DNA from: Charina bottae
Lineage: Eukaryota > Chordata > Lepidosauria > Squamata > Charinaidae
Length of the DNA: 64,000 nt
Assembly: GCA_023362775.1 (NCBI GenBank)
Contig: JALMGJ010000006.1
Location: 11,612,501 to 11,676,500, forward strand
Direction of reading: 5' to 3'
A program made the position numbers and the translations under genes. Shown piece by piece: positions 63,967 through 64,000 of the stretch (its first letter is position 1; each line of letters begins with the position of its first letter). A model generated the notes under the pieces. That model had not been told where the DNA came from and ran no database searches. It saw only the letters and a program-made list of their open reading frames with translations.

Positions 63967-64000
63967 GTCTATGAAGGTTCTCAGTCATCCAGGTGGAATT
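63967..64000. other. foreign segment replacing Bov-B at window end
   Basis: After AGGAAGGATAATATG the sequence becomes TCTATGAAGGTTCTCAGTCATC and no longer follows Bov-B. It may be the edge of another inserted repeat, possibly a PLE terminal repeat, but too little is visible to decide. Confidence 0.35.

Overview
The window looks like squamate reptile nuclear DNA (snake or lizard). That rests on its repeats: Bov-B/RTE LINEs, tRNA-derived SINEs sharing a Bov-B-like 3' motif (Sauria SINE type), CR1/L3-type LINEs, Penelope-like elements (PLEs), reptile-type L1 pieces, hAT and Tigger-like MITEs, and GATA/GACA microsatellites. I find no cellular gene, exon, tRNA, rRNA or CRISPR array. Every long open frame is a retrotransposon reading frame, a fragment of one, or chance. 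The non-repetitive parts are AT-rich, and a few CpG-containing, repeat-free patches have the look of conserved non-coding DNA, so a gene-poor region or large intron is likely.

Layout. 0-6.4 kb: a SINE and an L3-like LINE piece, an AAACT array, then mostly unique DNA with two small palindromic MITEs. 6.5-8.9 kb: an L3-like LINE whose 757-codon 3' reading frame is broken by a single stop. 10.7-15.3 kb: a nested cluster of PLE terminal repeats, a broken Bov-B, an L3 tail, a GC-rich hAT piece and a PLE interrupted by an L3 copy. 15.8-26.7 kb: SINEs (several with perfect target duplications), a Tigger-like MITE, two PLE 3' ends with GIY-YIG-region coding remnants, and a hAT MITE. 27.5-44 kb: long unique stretches, a palindromic LTR-like element, a LINE tail with a nested SINE, a CR1 piece, LTR-like solo units, a dimeric SINE and a GATA/GACA array. 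45.6-51.8 kb: an inverted L1, a full-length L1-like non-autonomous element with a 15-bp target duplication and a hAT nested in it, and an APE-type LINE with a 666-codon frame. 52.4-64 kb: a trimeric SINE, more hAT and Tigger-like MITEs, a second palindromic LTR-like element, a second dimeric SINE, and the 5' part of a Bov-B.

The most interesting structures are: (1) two TG...CA-ended palindromes, each a partial LTR-like unit joined to an inverted full unit, each flanked by a perfect 5-bp duplication; (2) hammerhead-ribozyme-like cores in the PLE terminal repeats; (3) the 1.8-kb L1-like element with 15-bp duplications; (4) a CpG-dense hAT MITE family with 8-bp duplications; (5) dimeric and trimeric SINEs; (6) three leader blocks shared by two different LINEs. 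All calls were made by eye; no database search was run.
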